NCBI GenBank assembly: GCA_032158125.1
Contig: JASKOT010000012.1
Span: 62,001-126,000 of the forward strand
Direction of reading: 5' to 3'
DNA from: Papiliotrema nemorosa
Lineage: Eukaryota; Basidiomycota; Tremellomycetes; Tremellales; Rhynchogastremaceae
DNA length: 64,000 nucleotides
Position numbers and translations under genes: made by a program. Positions 1-9,836 of the stretch are shown piece after piece. Below the pieces are notes generated by a model. That model searched no databases, was not told where the DNA came from, and saw only the letters and a program-made list of their open reading frames with translations. How positions within the stretch are numbered: position 1 is the first letter of the stretch; each line of letters starts with the position of its first letter.

Positions 1-264
1 GCCGTGTAGACTGTATCTGTACCATTCACTGCTCGTCTCGACTCATCTCTGCGAGATCAGACGCGACGAAGCAATGTACAATGCGAGTATGCTCGAGTGT
101 TTGGCTGGTCCAATCAGTATCGAGCTGAATCAAGTAATTGCCACGTGATTGACCCTCTCCCGGAACATTCCGACCTTCTCGATGGGCACGCAACTGGCAT
201 CCAATCTCATCAGTCACGTTAGTCGCCTATACCCCAACTCACCCATCACCCATCCTGCATCATC

Positions 265-1106
265 ATGTCGTTCAGAGTAGGATTGCAAACTAGCCGACTG
301 GGCATCAGGTCTCTCCACACTTGTGAGTAGGGCACTGTCGGGTAGTGAAGCGATTTGTGGGGATATTATCGCTTACCTATGTAGCTAGGACTCTGGCGAT
401 TCGAGCTTCTGGAGTAAGAAGGGACGCTACGGTTTCTGCCAATGAGACGGGTGGATACAAATATGTTCCTGGTGGACGTGAGTCGCTCGTTGGAGTTGCC
501 GATCGTTTGGCTGATCTGTCGTCTTTCTATGGAAACGCACCATCCCTACACGTCCGTCTACCTTTTGTCTCCTCCCTCATACGACTGCACCGGAATCGTT
601 TCAACATGTAGCCGTCTTGAAAGGCACAGTCAACGATGCGACAGAATCGATGGAACCCCACAAAGCACACGGTTCGTACCACTGGACATTCGAACGACTC
701 CTCTCTGCCGGTCTCATACCCATCATGGGCGGAGCAGCCGTCAGCACCGGTTCGGCTCATGTGAGTGACTCCTTCTCTGTATATCAAATTGTCCACTAGG
801 ATTGTGCATGACTCGTATAGGAACTGATGATAGCCTATCCTTGACGGACTTCTCGGTGTTTCCCTCATCATCCACAGTCACATTGGTTTCGATTCGTGTT
901 TGGTAGACTACCTCCACCCTCGAAAATTCTCCTTCTTGGGTCCAGCAATGAAGTGGATCGTGAGGGGTTTGACGGGTGCGGCCGTTTGGGGTGTTTACGA
1001 GTTCAACACGAACGACGTCGGTGAGTGCATATGAACCTTGGATAGTAAAGAGAGTCGCTGAAGGTCAGGATTGACAGAACTTGTCAGGCGGGTCTGGTCT
1101 GCCTAG
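265..1106 (+). CDS. SDH4: Succinate dehydrogenase membrane anchor subunit (CybS)
   Basis: Encodes the small cytochrome-b anchor of mitochondrial complex II, which holds the SDH1/SDH2 catalytic dimer in the inner membrane and helps form the ubiquinone and heme sites. Spliced exons give a mitochondrial-type N-terminus rich in R/S/T (start MSFRVGLQTSRLGIRSLHTS), then GPVLKGTVNDAT, the family signature SYHWTFERLLSAGLIP, HPILDGLLG and HSHIGFDSCLVDYLHPRKF, ending RRVWSA-stop. The histidines in the HSHIGFD block are the expected heme/quinone region. At least four introns by eye: about 322-383, 478-609 (132 nt, joins PGG to PVLKG), one around 762-838 between SAH and PILDG, and 1021-1068. The ATG at 265 opens the targeting peptide. 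Convergent with POL31, whose stop is about 170 bp away. Family identity is firm. Confidence 0.93.
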
Positions 1107-1279
1107 GCTTTCGATGTTGCAGGAGGGGGACGTCTCTACGTGTCGAGGGCTTTTGCGTCGCATGTATTACTATGATATGCAAGGAGGCTACATTGACAGG
1201 TATGGTAGGGGGCTTGCGCTGGATGTCGCAGCACTCAGAAGTCGTCAAGACTCAAGAAATTCCCTTTCAACACTTTCTA

Positions 1280-3068
1280 TCAAATCTCAACATCACCATT
1301 TCCTTCCCCATTCATCTCGCCCATCCAAGTCGGGATCTCAAAGCCGATCGTCTTGCACTCTAGCGTTTCCAGACATACCAGCGCGATCAATCCCGATTTG
1401 ACAAACGAAGGCAGCATGACTATCCTTGTCTGCGCATCGTCGTCGCCCACTATTGCCGTCTCAAACTCGGGCTGGTTGCCTATCAAATAAATGTCGGGCC
1501 GATTGTGGATGATGAATGGATCCGCGTCTGGGAAAGGGTAGATCCCTGCAATGAGCTCCTTCAATTGTAGACACTCACATAGGGTGTCCGGAGCTGTAGG
1601 AGCAAGGTGACGCCACTCTAACGTCCGTTGAGCCATCGCGAGGCGAGAGTCACCCGGGATGTACTTGTAAATATCGTCGATAGTCTGTCCACCAGTCCCG
1701 AGGAGGCTTTCATCAGCGTCGATCGCGCTTCCCACTCACGTCCTACCCCCGATTTCGAGCCAAGAGGGATTCGTCCCGCAGTCCAAGCCTTCCATCTTCT
1801 TACCGCCAAACATGACTTTGGGTAGTGGTTGTTGAGGAAGCGTTACCCCGGCAGGATCCGAAGGTCCCGGGATGACATTGATAGGTAATGAGGTGGACAA
1901 TAGATCAGACAAGACTGTTGATAGGGTCTTGGTGGGATGTGACGAGTAGAGAGGTTTCGAGCTGGCATTGAAGCGTTTCTACCATCAACATGGGTAAGGA
2001 ACGACAGACATACGGGCTTCTTGTCGTCTTCGCCTCGAACGGGCGTGGTGAGTGAGTTTCCAGCTAAGATCAACCGTGCTATACGGGACCCGTCTAGCTG
2101 GTCCTGCTTGTCAGTGCCGCAAGGCATGTGTGACCCACTGCAGTGGCTCCGTTCTCTCCCATCAACCATTCCGCTAGAAGCTGCACTTTGAGATCCGCTG
2201 GAGCCTCCTGCGAGCCGACCGACAATCCTGAAGCGAGAGCGACCCACGTTTTCTCCTCGGCAGCTGCTGTGAGCGTTGGAATGGGACATGACTCACCTGG
2301 ATCTGATCCACCTTTCGCCTTCTCTTTACCCTTTGTCGAGCCGTTCGAGTTGGAAGGTCCAGCTTCCGATGTGGCCAGATCAGGCAATCCGGCGAAACAC
2401 AGGTCGATAACCTCAAAATCGCCCGAGCTAGTCTCCATCCCTAATGCAGCCATGATGACACCTAGAGGTGAGCGAACGTCCGGATCTTAGCGGCGCACCA
2501 GTGACAAGACCGCCACCTAGCCTGTCTCTTTCTTGTTTGATGACATTGCCCACGAGTCTCACTCGCCCACTCTCATCTTCCAGGTGTACTGCATCTTGTG
2601 CAGAGTAGAATTTCGGTCTAGGCGCTGGCGGAGCGATCCAGTGCTGGATGTCAGCTACTGCAGAGGAGAGGAGGAGTTTCAGGTAGCTCACATCACGAGC
2701 GAGGTCTTCGAGGACGTTTGGCTTGAGTGGCATTTCGAGGTATACCGTCCCGACGATATAACATAATTGTGACCGTTGCAGGTTGAGGATTCGAGGTAAA
2801 AGCGGCGGTTTTCCTTTTTGTCAGCTTTCTGCCGCTATGAAGGCGATGATAATTGACCTCTCACACCTCCCCACCTCTCGCCGGCTGCCTGCTCGACAAT
2901 CGGACGTAGCTCTACCAACCGCACAAAGTAGATGTTGGCATATTGATGTTTATATGACCGTTGAGCCGGGTCGATCAGAAACGGTTTTGACAGTTCCGGG
3001 AGGGTAGAGTAGGTGGTCGTAGGTCTTTTGAGAGCTACATCTCCTGGCTCTGGGAGCTCTGTCGCCAT
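1280..3068 (-). CDS. POL31: DNA polymerase delta small (B) subunit
   Basis: Second subunit of replicative DNA polymerase delta (POL31/Cdc1/POLD2), a non-catalytic phosphoesterase-fold protein bridging the catalytic subunit and POL32. Recognised from the N-terminal exon (QYANIYFVRLVELRP), the conserved VGTVYLEMPLKPNVLEDLA block, the EDESGRVRLVG stretch of the OB fold, GLDCGTNPSWLEIGGRT-like residues in the phosphoesterase part, and the C-terminus with PFIIHNRPDIYLIGNQPEF, QTRIVMLPSFVKSG and LETLECKTIGFE. About six short introns split it, giving roughly 470 aa, the normal family size. The start at 3068 is the first in-frame ATG of the exon that carries the N-terminal block. Divergent from RAD52, sharing the spacer that holds an ACGCGT box 30 bp upstream of this ATG. 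Confidence 0.92.
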
Positions 3069-3097
3069 GTCAGTCGAGGTGTGATGTATATAGCTAA

Positions 3098-3103
3098 ACG
3101 CGT
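3098..3103. promoter_or_regulatory. ACGCGT (MCB-type) box in the POL31/RAD52 divergent promoter
   Basis: A perfect palindromic ACGCGT lies between the divergent starts of POL31 (3068, minus) and RAD52 (3402, plus). A second CpG-rich palindrome, TCGCGA, is at 3176-3181 and a TATA-like GTATATA at 3086-3092. ACGCGT is the binding core of the fungal G1/S factor MBF (Swi6-Mbp1/Res), whose targets include replication and repair genes. Binding here is inferred from motif and context only. Confidence 0.5.
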
Positions 3104-3401
3104 CTCCAACATGAAAGTGTCCCAGCTAGAACGAGTGAGCGGGATCAAATTTATGTTTTGGTTGACGCAACCCCCTCGCGACTTCTTTGTTTTGCCTCTG
3201 TCCACCTCACCTATCACCATCCACCTCGTCCTCCTCCCACCCATCCCTCCGTATTCTCCACCCCATCAGCGAGTGGAGATGAACCTATCATCACACCTCA
3301 TCGATACGTACGAACGTAAACCAGTCATCCCTCTCCCACAGCCCCCTAGACCCCCTTACCCACCTCACCCTTCCTTGGCCACCCCGGCTGGAGATCGGAC
3401 C

Positions 3402-5147
3402 ATGGACAGCGAGACGAGTTGGACGGCAGGACATGGGGAGTCTTCTTCAATGTCTACCGGGAGGATGAGTGGGTGGTCGGAAGAAAAGTTGGCAGCGCTG
3501 CAGGTTCGGTTGGCGAGGAAGCTAGGTCCAGAGTATGTGACGCAGAGGCAAGGTCCGGGGAATGGGCCCAAGTTGAGGTGAGGTCTCTCGAATCAATGGG
3601 AATGGAGCTTATGAAAGCTACATCGAAGGGTGGAAAGGTAGGAAGAGTGTCGTAGGTCATGACTGACGAGAGTGATCAACCTCGCAAACGAGGTGTTTGG
3701 CTTCAACGGGTGGAACTCGTCGATCGTTTCCCTCACCACGGACTTTGTAACCTTCTTTATCGTTTATTGACATCAAAGCTTACTATCAGCACGATGTGAA
3801 CGATCAGGGTAGATCATTCGTCAACGTCACCGCGATCGTGCGGATCACACTGGCAGACGGATGTTGGCATGAAGATGTAGGCTGCGGTCAATCGGAAAAT
3901 ATCAAGGGGAAAGGCGCAGCTTTGGACAAGGTGAGATCCATCAACTCCACTGGGACTCGACCTCATGGTAGGCCAAGAAAGAAGCGGTCACCGATGCCAC
4001 GAAGCGGGCACTGAGGACCTTTGGCAATGTTCTCGGTAATTGTCTGTATGACAAGGATTACACGAAAGAGGTGGTCAAGATCAAGGTCCCACCGGTAAGT
4101 CCACTACGTCGACCTTGCTGACCGCAGGCCAAATTTCAACCTGCCGAACTCGAACGTCGGCCCGAGTTCACTCCTGCCGGAGCGCCTGGCCCGTCAAAGG
4201 GTTTCGCTGGGCCAACCATGATGGCCCCTCCCGCTCCACCAATTGTCACCTCAATGGGCAATGCTCCCGAAAGACCCTCCACTCCCCTGCAATCTGTGCA
4301 CGACCTTCCATCGGATGACTATATGGATGAGAACTTTGATCCAGAGTTCTACGACGAATCGTTCATGAACGGTATTGACGCGACTGGCAATGCGTGAGTC
4401 TACACCCCTATTGTCGCTGATTCCAGCATGTCCACTGTGCAAAAACCTCACCCTCAACCTGCCCCTGCTATTCGCTCACCACCTCCCGGACCGCCAGCGT
4501 ATCAGCATCGTCAACGTCCGGATAATCCTCCCCAAGCCCAAAACAAGCCATATGATAAGGCGGGTGCCGCCCGTCGATTGGCAGCGTTGCAGGGCGAAGC
4601 GCCTCAACAGCCAGCAGACAACACTGCTATCGAAGAGAGCCATATACAGTCGTCCGGAAGTAGCGATACCTTGAACCAAGAGCCTGCTCCGCGTAGACCC
4701 GTCGGGGGATTCGCCTATCCGAGTGCAGTGAGTGACTCATGAGATGCTTGACTGACGTACAGCATCATACTCCCAACGGGGCGTCGATGCGAGCCCAAGC
4801 GATCAGCGCCGCCATGGGCATCCCACCTCGAAGTGAATCACCCAAGATACCCTCTGGAGGCGTAGATGCCGTCGTGGCGAGGGCTGCCCATCGGGTGCCT
4901 GCTCGAGCGGCCGAGCTTGATTTGCAGCACGAGGTGGGTGGAGAGAACAAGGTGTCCTTTCAAAGTGCGAGGGGTTTCAAAAGGAACATCTCTGGCGATA
5001 TGTGAGATAGAATGATCATCCGTCATTGTTGATTAAGCTAATCGTAGCTCTCCCACCAAGCCTGGAGGGTATCAGTCGGGGCGAACGGTCCTTGGTGAGC
5101 TACCAGACAAGCAAGAAGAATGGGCCAAACGCGCTAGAGGGGTTTAG
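3402..5147 (+). CDS. RAD52: Recombination mediator RAD52
   Basis: Single-strand annealing and Rad51-loading protein of homologous recombination. The N-terminal DNA-binding/ring domain is plain: [46 protein letters not shown], then [39 protein letters not shown] and [20 protein letters not shown] with NCLYDKDY. The second half is proline/serine-rich and disordered, with an acidic patch ([17 protein letters not shown]), typical of the RPA/Rad51-binding tail; it ends [12 protein letters not shown]. Several introns of about 40-70 nt, for example 3579-3610 and 3641-3672. I chose the ATG at 3402 (context ACCATGG) just before the conserved domain; the frame is open further upstream and an ATG at 3282 could add 40 residues. 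About 450 aa. Identity firm, exact start less so. Confidence 0.9.
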
Positions 5148-5746
5148 CGAATGGCATATCGCGCTCAGAGAAGCATCCAGGTTTGAAAGAGCGGTTGTAT
5201 GAGTTTTACGAATCAGCGACGATTTATCATGTAGCTTCACCAGGTCACGACAGTTGTTGTACCAAAGACGCGTTGTAGAGGTAGCGTATATAGCATCATG
5301 TCACATCATCCAGAAGTCATTTTCTGGCTCGCAAAGACGGGCCATGCGTCGGCCGCGGGTATGGACTCGACGAGACTCCAATGGCTTGGGCAGTAGGCAG
5401 GCGGTGTTGGGGCTGAGGGGTGACGACGATGAGAGTTGCCAAGACTAGCAGACTGTGTGACGGCTGCAACCGAGGACGTGCGCGGAGAAGAGGCAGAACT
5501 GGGTGGCAAAGAAATAACAAGGGGGGACTGTCGCAAAATCGCGCAAATAGCTTCAGTCCAGACTGGTCGCGTCTATTTACACACAGACAGCTCTTGCACA
5601 TGTCTCTAAAGCACACGAGTAGCACAGTACACGATGCATGGGGAGCGTGAGATTCGAAAAAAAGAGACGCACCCTTGTTGTTTGACGGCGGACACCCCGC
5701 TATTCGAAATGTGGGCGCTTGGAGTGTTTGGGGTGTTGCCCCTTGC

Positions 5747-5773
5747 GGGGGGAGGGAAGGGGGAGGAGGGGGG
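5747..5773 (+). repeat. G-run cluster with G-quadruplex-forming pattern
   Basis: Four or more runs of three to six G separated by one to four bases on the plus strand (G6-A-G3-AA-G5-AGGA-G6 pattern). This satisfies the usual G-quadruplex rule. It lies about 185 bp upstream of the F-box-like ATG at 5958. Structure formation is inferred. Confidence 0.55.
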
Positions 5774-5828
5774 AGAAGATTTGCCCTCCTTCGCTTAAAC
5801 GCGCAACCGACATGACCACTGCGATGAC

Positions 5829-5850
5829 CTCTCTCTCTCTCTCTCTCTTT
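5829..5850 (+). repeat. (CT)n microsatellite
   Basis: Ten uninterrupted CT units followed by TT, about 110 bp upstream of the start codon at 5958. CT-rich tracts are common just upstream of transcription starts in basidiomycetes; here it sits between the G-run block and the TATA box. Confidence 0.75.
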
Positions 5851-5877
5851 GACCAGAGCAGGTGATCTTGTACGCCA

Positions 5878-5886
5878 TATATAAAA
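5878..5886 (+). promoter_or_regulatory. TATA box of first F-box-like gene
   Basis: TATATAAAA, about 70 bp before the ATG at 5958, a suitable position for a core promoter element. The paralogue downstream also has a TATATA at 7462-7467, about 87 bp before its ATG. Confidence 0.6.
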
Positions 5887-5957
5887 CATACGACCCAGAG
5901 ACACCCCATGCATCGCTTGCCCACTGTATAACGCTTCCTACTCACTGCACACCCACG

Positions 5958-7151
5958 ATGCCCGTTGAGCTGCATACTGAACTATGGTCACACATCTGCT
6001 CGTTCCTCTACACTCCTCCGCCAGACTCTACAGGTCGACCGGGCGGATCTTGGAGAGACCTACATCAACATGACCTCACCACCCTCATGCGTGTCAACTC
6101 GGTCAGTCTACCCCCACACCATGAGGAGTGCTGATTCCAGACACTGCATGAAGCTGCCGCATTGCATCTGTACAGGGATGTCCATCTGGCCAATCTCCCT
6201 TCCTTCTTTTGCGGTGTCAACACTCCCTCCCCGACCAATCGATCATCAAAGATTGATCTACTGCGCTTGGTGCGCCGTATGACACTGTACAACCCGCGAG
6301 TCACCCTCCCTTCTTCTTCTCGACGTCAACCATCCCCTACGGTATTCACCATTGATCCGGTATACCCATACCCGGACCGTAAGACTCTCCGACTAGTCGA
6401 CGAAACACTAGCCATCTTTGCTGGTTTGGCAGAAACCCTCTCTTCATGGACGGGTACACCGTTACTGCCTCAATTGGAAGAGTTCACCTCGACGTCGTTG
6501 AAGACGGATAAATGGGAACCGATAGAGAAGTACATTATGGCAGGAGACAAGGCTCTTCCCCGATATGCAGACTTTCAAACGACATCCCAAATCGTCCAGT
6601 CCCTCATTCGACACGCAGTACATCCCACCAGGGTGGTATTCCGTCATTGGCGTTTCTGGCCCGTCTCAGGACCCTACACCAATGGAATCACAGCTCTAGC
6701 AGACGTTTCACCCCCCTTCACCTGCGCCACGCAGTTTATCGATCAATGCCCTACTTGTCTACCTGCAATATCAAAGAACACCATCGTCCTAGTCAAGCCA
6801 CTCATAGCGGAAGCGTCGTTTGGGCGATACCTCAATTGGCCGGATTTGCGGGGTAGATTACGCCAGTTTGCGCTGGAAAACTCGACCAAGGAAGACGGGG
6901 AGGCGGGTAGAGGGAGATCCATGGAGATTCAAGTGAAATGTAGGATGGTGCCTAATCAGAAAAAGATGAAAGAATGGGGGAAGATTGATTCAGAGGTGGA
7001 TTGGGAATTGGACAAGATTGATGAGATTAACGAGAGATTGGATTTGGACTGGAACGAGACGTGCAGGTCGAGTATACAGTTGGTGTGGGATAAAGATGCT
7101 GTTGTACCCGAGATCAATGCTCATGGAGGGGAAGAGAGGAGAGGTAGATAG
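5958..7151 (+). CDS. F-box-like protein, pair 1 member 1
   Basis: No named family recognised. The first 45 residues resemble an F-box: PVELHTELWSHICSFLY, then WRDLHQHDLTTLMRVNS. A 39-nt intron (6102-6140) follows exactly at this point and the frame resumes TLHEAAALHLYRDVHLANL, a layout shared with three other genes in this window. The remaining ~330 residues have no catalytic motif I can see; they include VVFRHWRFWPVSGPY and a charged tail rich in K/E/D. About 384 aa, start set by the ATG just before the F-box-like segment. By analogy it could be an SCF substrate adaptor, but SKP1 binding is inference. It lacks the PPCEGCGW tail found in the 21-24 kb pair. Confidence 0.72.
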
Positions 7152-7553
7152 GAATTGGGCTGTACTTGTCGGTAGGAGAGTTATACCACCAAAGACTGGG
7201 TGATGGATATCCTTACGGACCTTCGTGAAACTTCAATCAAGAGCTGAACAGGATCTCGAATCGCAAGCCTCTGACAGGCAGATCTTGAGTATGAAAGCAT
7301 AACACCAATCCCAAAAGACCATGATGGGCATCTGATCGTTGTTCCGCATGGGCTTGTTTGAGATCTAGGTGCGGAAAGAACTTCCCCAGTCGCATGATCG
7401 CATGACCGGTAGCCCGGGAACAGCGTACGACACACTGTGTAGCATCCTTCCCGCTCATCGATATATACCCAGTCCCCATGTATGCATCGCTTGACCATTG
7501 TCACAAACTTCCATATCCCACCCGGTGAAGCTCATCCAGAAGACTCACAAGAT
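7152..7553. other. Spacer between tandem F-box-like genes
   Basis: No supportable coding exon. A TATATA at 7462-7467 precedes the next gene's ATG (7554) by 87 bp, so the downstream member has its own promoter. Confidence 0.55.
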
Positions 7554-8645
7554 ATGGTAGAACTACCTTCAGAGTTGTGGTGTGAGATCTTCTCGCATCT
7601 CTCGGTTATCCCGCCAGCTTCTTCCGACCCATCGTTGCAGAAATGGAAAGACTATGCTCAGCCGGATCTATGCATGGTAATGCGCGTATGCTCGGTGAGT
7701 GCAACTCCTCGTCTGTTGATGCGTGACCTGTATGCGTATGGGGTTTGGTATGGCTTGTGGCTAATGGCTGATGTGCAGATATTCCACTTAACCGCCGGCA
7801 CAATCTTGTACTCCCACGCCGCAGTTGTCGACCTCCGGTGTTTCCTCCACGGTTTGGACCATACCCCTCCCCACCGCAGACCCAAGAAAGACCTCCTGGG
7901 ATGCGTAACGGATCTACGGCTGATCAACCCCTCACCTGCCATCACGGAACAAGTGGTATTGCGCATGTCGTTCCTTGGTTGGGGTCCGTTGGTCCAAACA
8001 GACAAGGCTCTCATCGAAGACTCGACGGAAACCATTCTCAAACCAATCACATCACTAATTTTCACTCTCAACGCTCACCATGAAGCGCTTCTGCCTCGGC
8101 TGAAGCGGCTCTCGGTGAGCTCGATGAATGAGTTTCTATGGATCATGCTGGAATCTGCACAATCCACGACGAAGATTCAACAGGATTTAGGTGTCGTTCG
8201 ACAGGTCCTCCCTCTCTTGCTCCGAGGAACGACGATAGAGTGGCATCAGTACGTCAAACATGGTCCATATAGCTTGACTCGGGGAACTTTGGTCGATCCT
8301 CCAGCAGACACTCGGGGATCAGTTGTTCATCATGTTGATCAGTTGTTGTGCCAACCGCCATTCTGGATCAACGGGTGGGAGAATGTCATCTTGACGGATT
8401 GGAAGTGTGCCGGGATGAAGGATGCCATGGAGATTATAGAGGGGCATCTGGAGGCGATGGACGAGGAAAGTCGGACCAAGAAGATGGAGGCGTCTACCCG
8501 GCTCAAGTACGTCTTTGCGCCAATAGGCGCCGATGCGACTGAAGGCGGAAATGTAGAGAGAGGGATTGGTGAGGAGACCGACGTGGAGTGTTGGTTGCCG
8601 ATGGATTGGAAGGGCAAGGTTTCTGTAGCATTTAGTAGAGATTAG
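7554..8645 (+). CDS. F-box-like protein, pair 1 member 2
   Basis: Paralogue of the preceding gene. It begins MVELPSELWCEIFSHLS (F-box-like), continues WKDYAQPDLCMVMRVCS, then has an intron at the same position as the family, followed by IFHLTAGTILYSHAAVVDLR. The intron 7695-7778 is 84 nt, a multiple of three and free of stops, so an unspliced message would still be translatable with 28 extra residues. Spliced length about 335 aa. Beyond the N-terminus I see only a long region with no recognised motif (for example LINPSPAITEQVVLRMSFL). Start chosen at the ATG opening the F-box-like segment; a longer in-frame upstream start at 7482 is less likely because it lies only some 15 bp beyond the TATA box. 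Function unknown; SCF adaptor role is inference. Confidence 0.72.
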   Translation: MVELPSELWCEIFSHLSVIPPASSDPSLQKWKDYAQPDLCMVMRVCSVSATPRLLMRDLYAYGVWYGLWLMADVQIFHLTAGTILYSHAAVVDLRCFLHGLDHTPPHRRPKKDLLGCVTDLRLINPSPAITEQVVLRMSFLGWGPLVQTDKALIEDSTETILKPITSLIFTLNAHHEALLPRLKRLSVSSMNEFLWIMLESAQSTTKIQQDLGVVRQVLPLLLRGTTIEWHQYVKHGPYSLTRGTLVDPPADTRGSVVHHVDQLLCQPPFWINGWENVILTDWKCAGMKDAMEIIEGHLEAMDEESRTKKMEASTRLKYVFAPIGADATEGGNVERGIGEETDVECWLPMDWKGKVSVAFSRD

Positions 8646-8854
8646 GTATCGGTAACGGTTGATGCGTTGAGCCGGAGCCACGTCGAGCAAGTTTGAAGCA
8701 GGTAATGGTAGATTTCCGAGATTCGGGGTTTCTCTCGATTACGAGGGACAACTTTTTGAGTGCTGGCCGTCTTTATGCTAATCGTCATATGATACATACA
8801 CCGACTGAACAGTCGTAGTCGTCAAATACCAAAAATTCCGCGCGGCATCCACGC

Positions 8855-9548
8855 CTATGCAGAAGTATCCATATCGTCTCCGGTCAGACCACGTTGACGT
8901 ATCGTCTCTGCGACTTCTGCTCGGACGTCGATATCTGCCTCTTTGATATACGCATCTCGCCTGGAGATCAGTCATATTGCAAGGTGTATCGGTGAACAAC
9001 GAACCGTAATGAGTTGTTGTATCGTTGTCCGACGGTAGTCAACAGATCACGCAGACTTGCCAGTGCTTTTCTCAAGCAGTCTACCGCTGAGAGGTTCTCT
9101 GCACATCAGGTATCTCTCAAGTTGTTGGGAAGATGTGCACTTACCGTACATCTGGATCCGGAGATGGATCTTGGTTTCGGAAGGATGAGGTGCGCTGTAT
9201 CCGCAAAACTCGACATCGGGGCTAAGAGTCAGCCAATCCAGCTCACACGACTCGGGGTAGCTCACTCTTTCATGATGATCCATCGGAGGGCGTTGCCTAG
9301 GGTATGGTCCTCCCCATTCAGGCAGAATGTGCATGCGGAATAGTCGGGTTCATGACCAGGCAGCTGGGGAGTAAGCAAAAGGTCGGAAACATGACTTTCA
9401 AGGTAGATCAAAAGGTAGTATAGATACAAATTGGCGATGAATGACTCACTATCGTCACTTTCAGCACCTTGTCCCGGGTCGAGATGGACTGAAGCAATTG
9501 ACCGGCGTTGTCCAATGCGGCGATGGTAGGTTCACGAGGCTCAGCCAT
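8855..9548 (-). CDS. RPC19: RNA polymerase I and III shared subunit AC19 (RPAC2)
   Basis: Small alpha-like subunit that pairs with AC40 in the assembly core of RNA polymerases I and III in the nucleus. The central block is diagnostic: CTFCLNGEDHTLGNALRWII, then DPDVEFCGYSAPHPSETKI and HLRIQMY, the RPB11/RpoA dimerisation fold. The last part is a helical tail (VDCLRKALASLRDLLTTV, then DAYIKEADIDVRAEVAETI) ending GDDMDTSA-stop. Four introns by eye; the second splits the core between MKD and PDVEF. The ATG at 9548 (MAEPREPTIAALDNAG) gives about 160 aa, near the usual size. An in-frame ATG at 9719 would add a long hydrophobic leader not expected in this family. Divergent from THR4. Confidence 0.92.
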
Positions 9549-9836
9549 GTTGGGTATTGAGAACGGGTGTTCAGAGATAGAATTGTGCTGTGGGGCGATT
9601 GGCGCAGGGTCGCGACGATCTGCTGTGGTTGTACAGTACGAGTACTTGATAGGTGTCGAGGTGATCAGAATGGTGGTCGTCGCTATTGTCATGTTGAAAA
9701 TATTTCTTATCTTTGCCACCCACTTTAGATCTCCCCTCTAGCACCCGCTTGCTTCGAGTCGAGTAACCATCGGCTAAATATCAAGCTAGGAAAAGTCGAG
9801 CTGGTTTGGACAACGTTCTTTGGTACTCACAACAAC

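Larger units (their letters stand above)
5148..5957. other. Intergenic region, RAD52 3' flank and F-box gene promoter
   Basis: No convincing coding exon on either strand. It holds a G-run block at 5747-5773, a CT dinucleotide tract at 5829-5850 and a TATA box at 5878-5886, all in the half next to the downstream F-box-like gene. Confidence 0.6.

Noticed and set aside
26..217. 63-codon minus-strand frame upstream of SDH4
   Set aside because: Short, no motif, and located where the SDH4 promoter is expected.
9441..9449. TGACTCAC, a Gcn4-like site near THR4
   Set aside because: It is the reverse complement of the GTGAGTCA splice donor of the first RPC19 intron, 390 bp from THR4 and inside a neighbouring gene.
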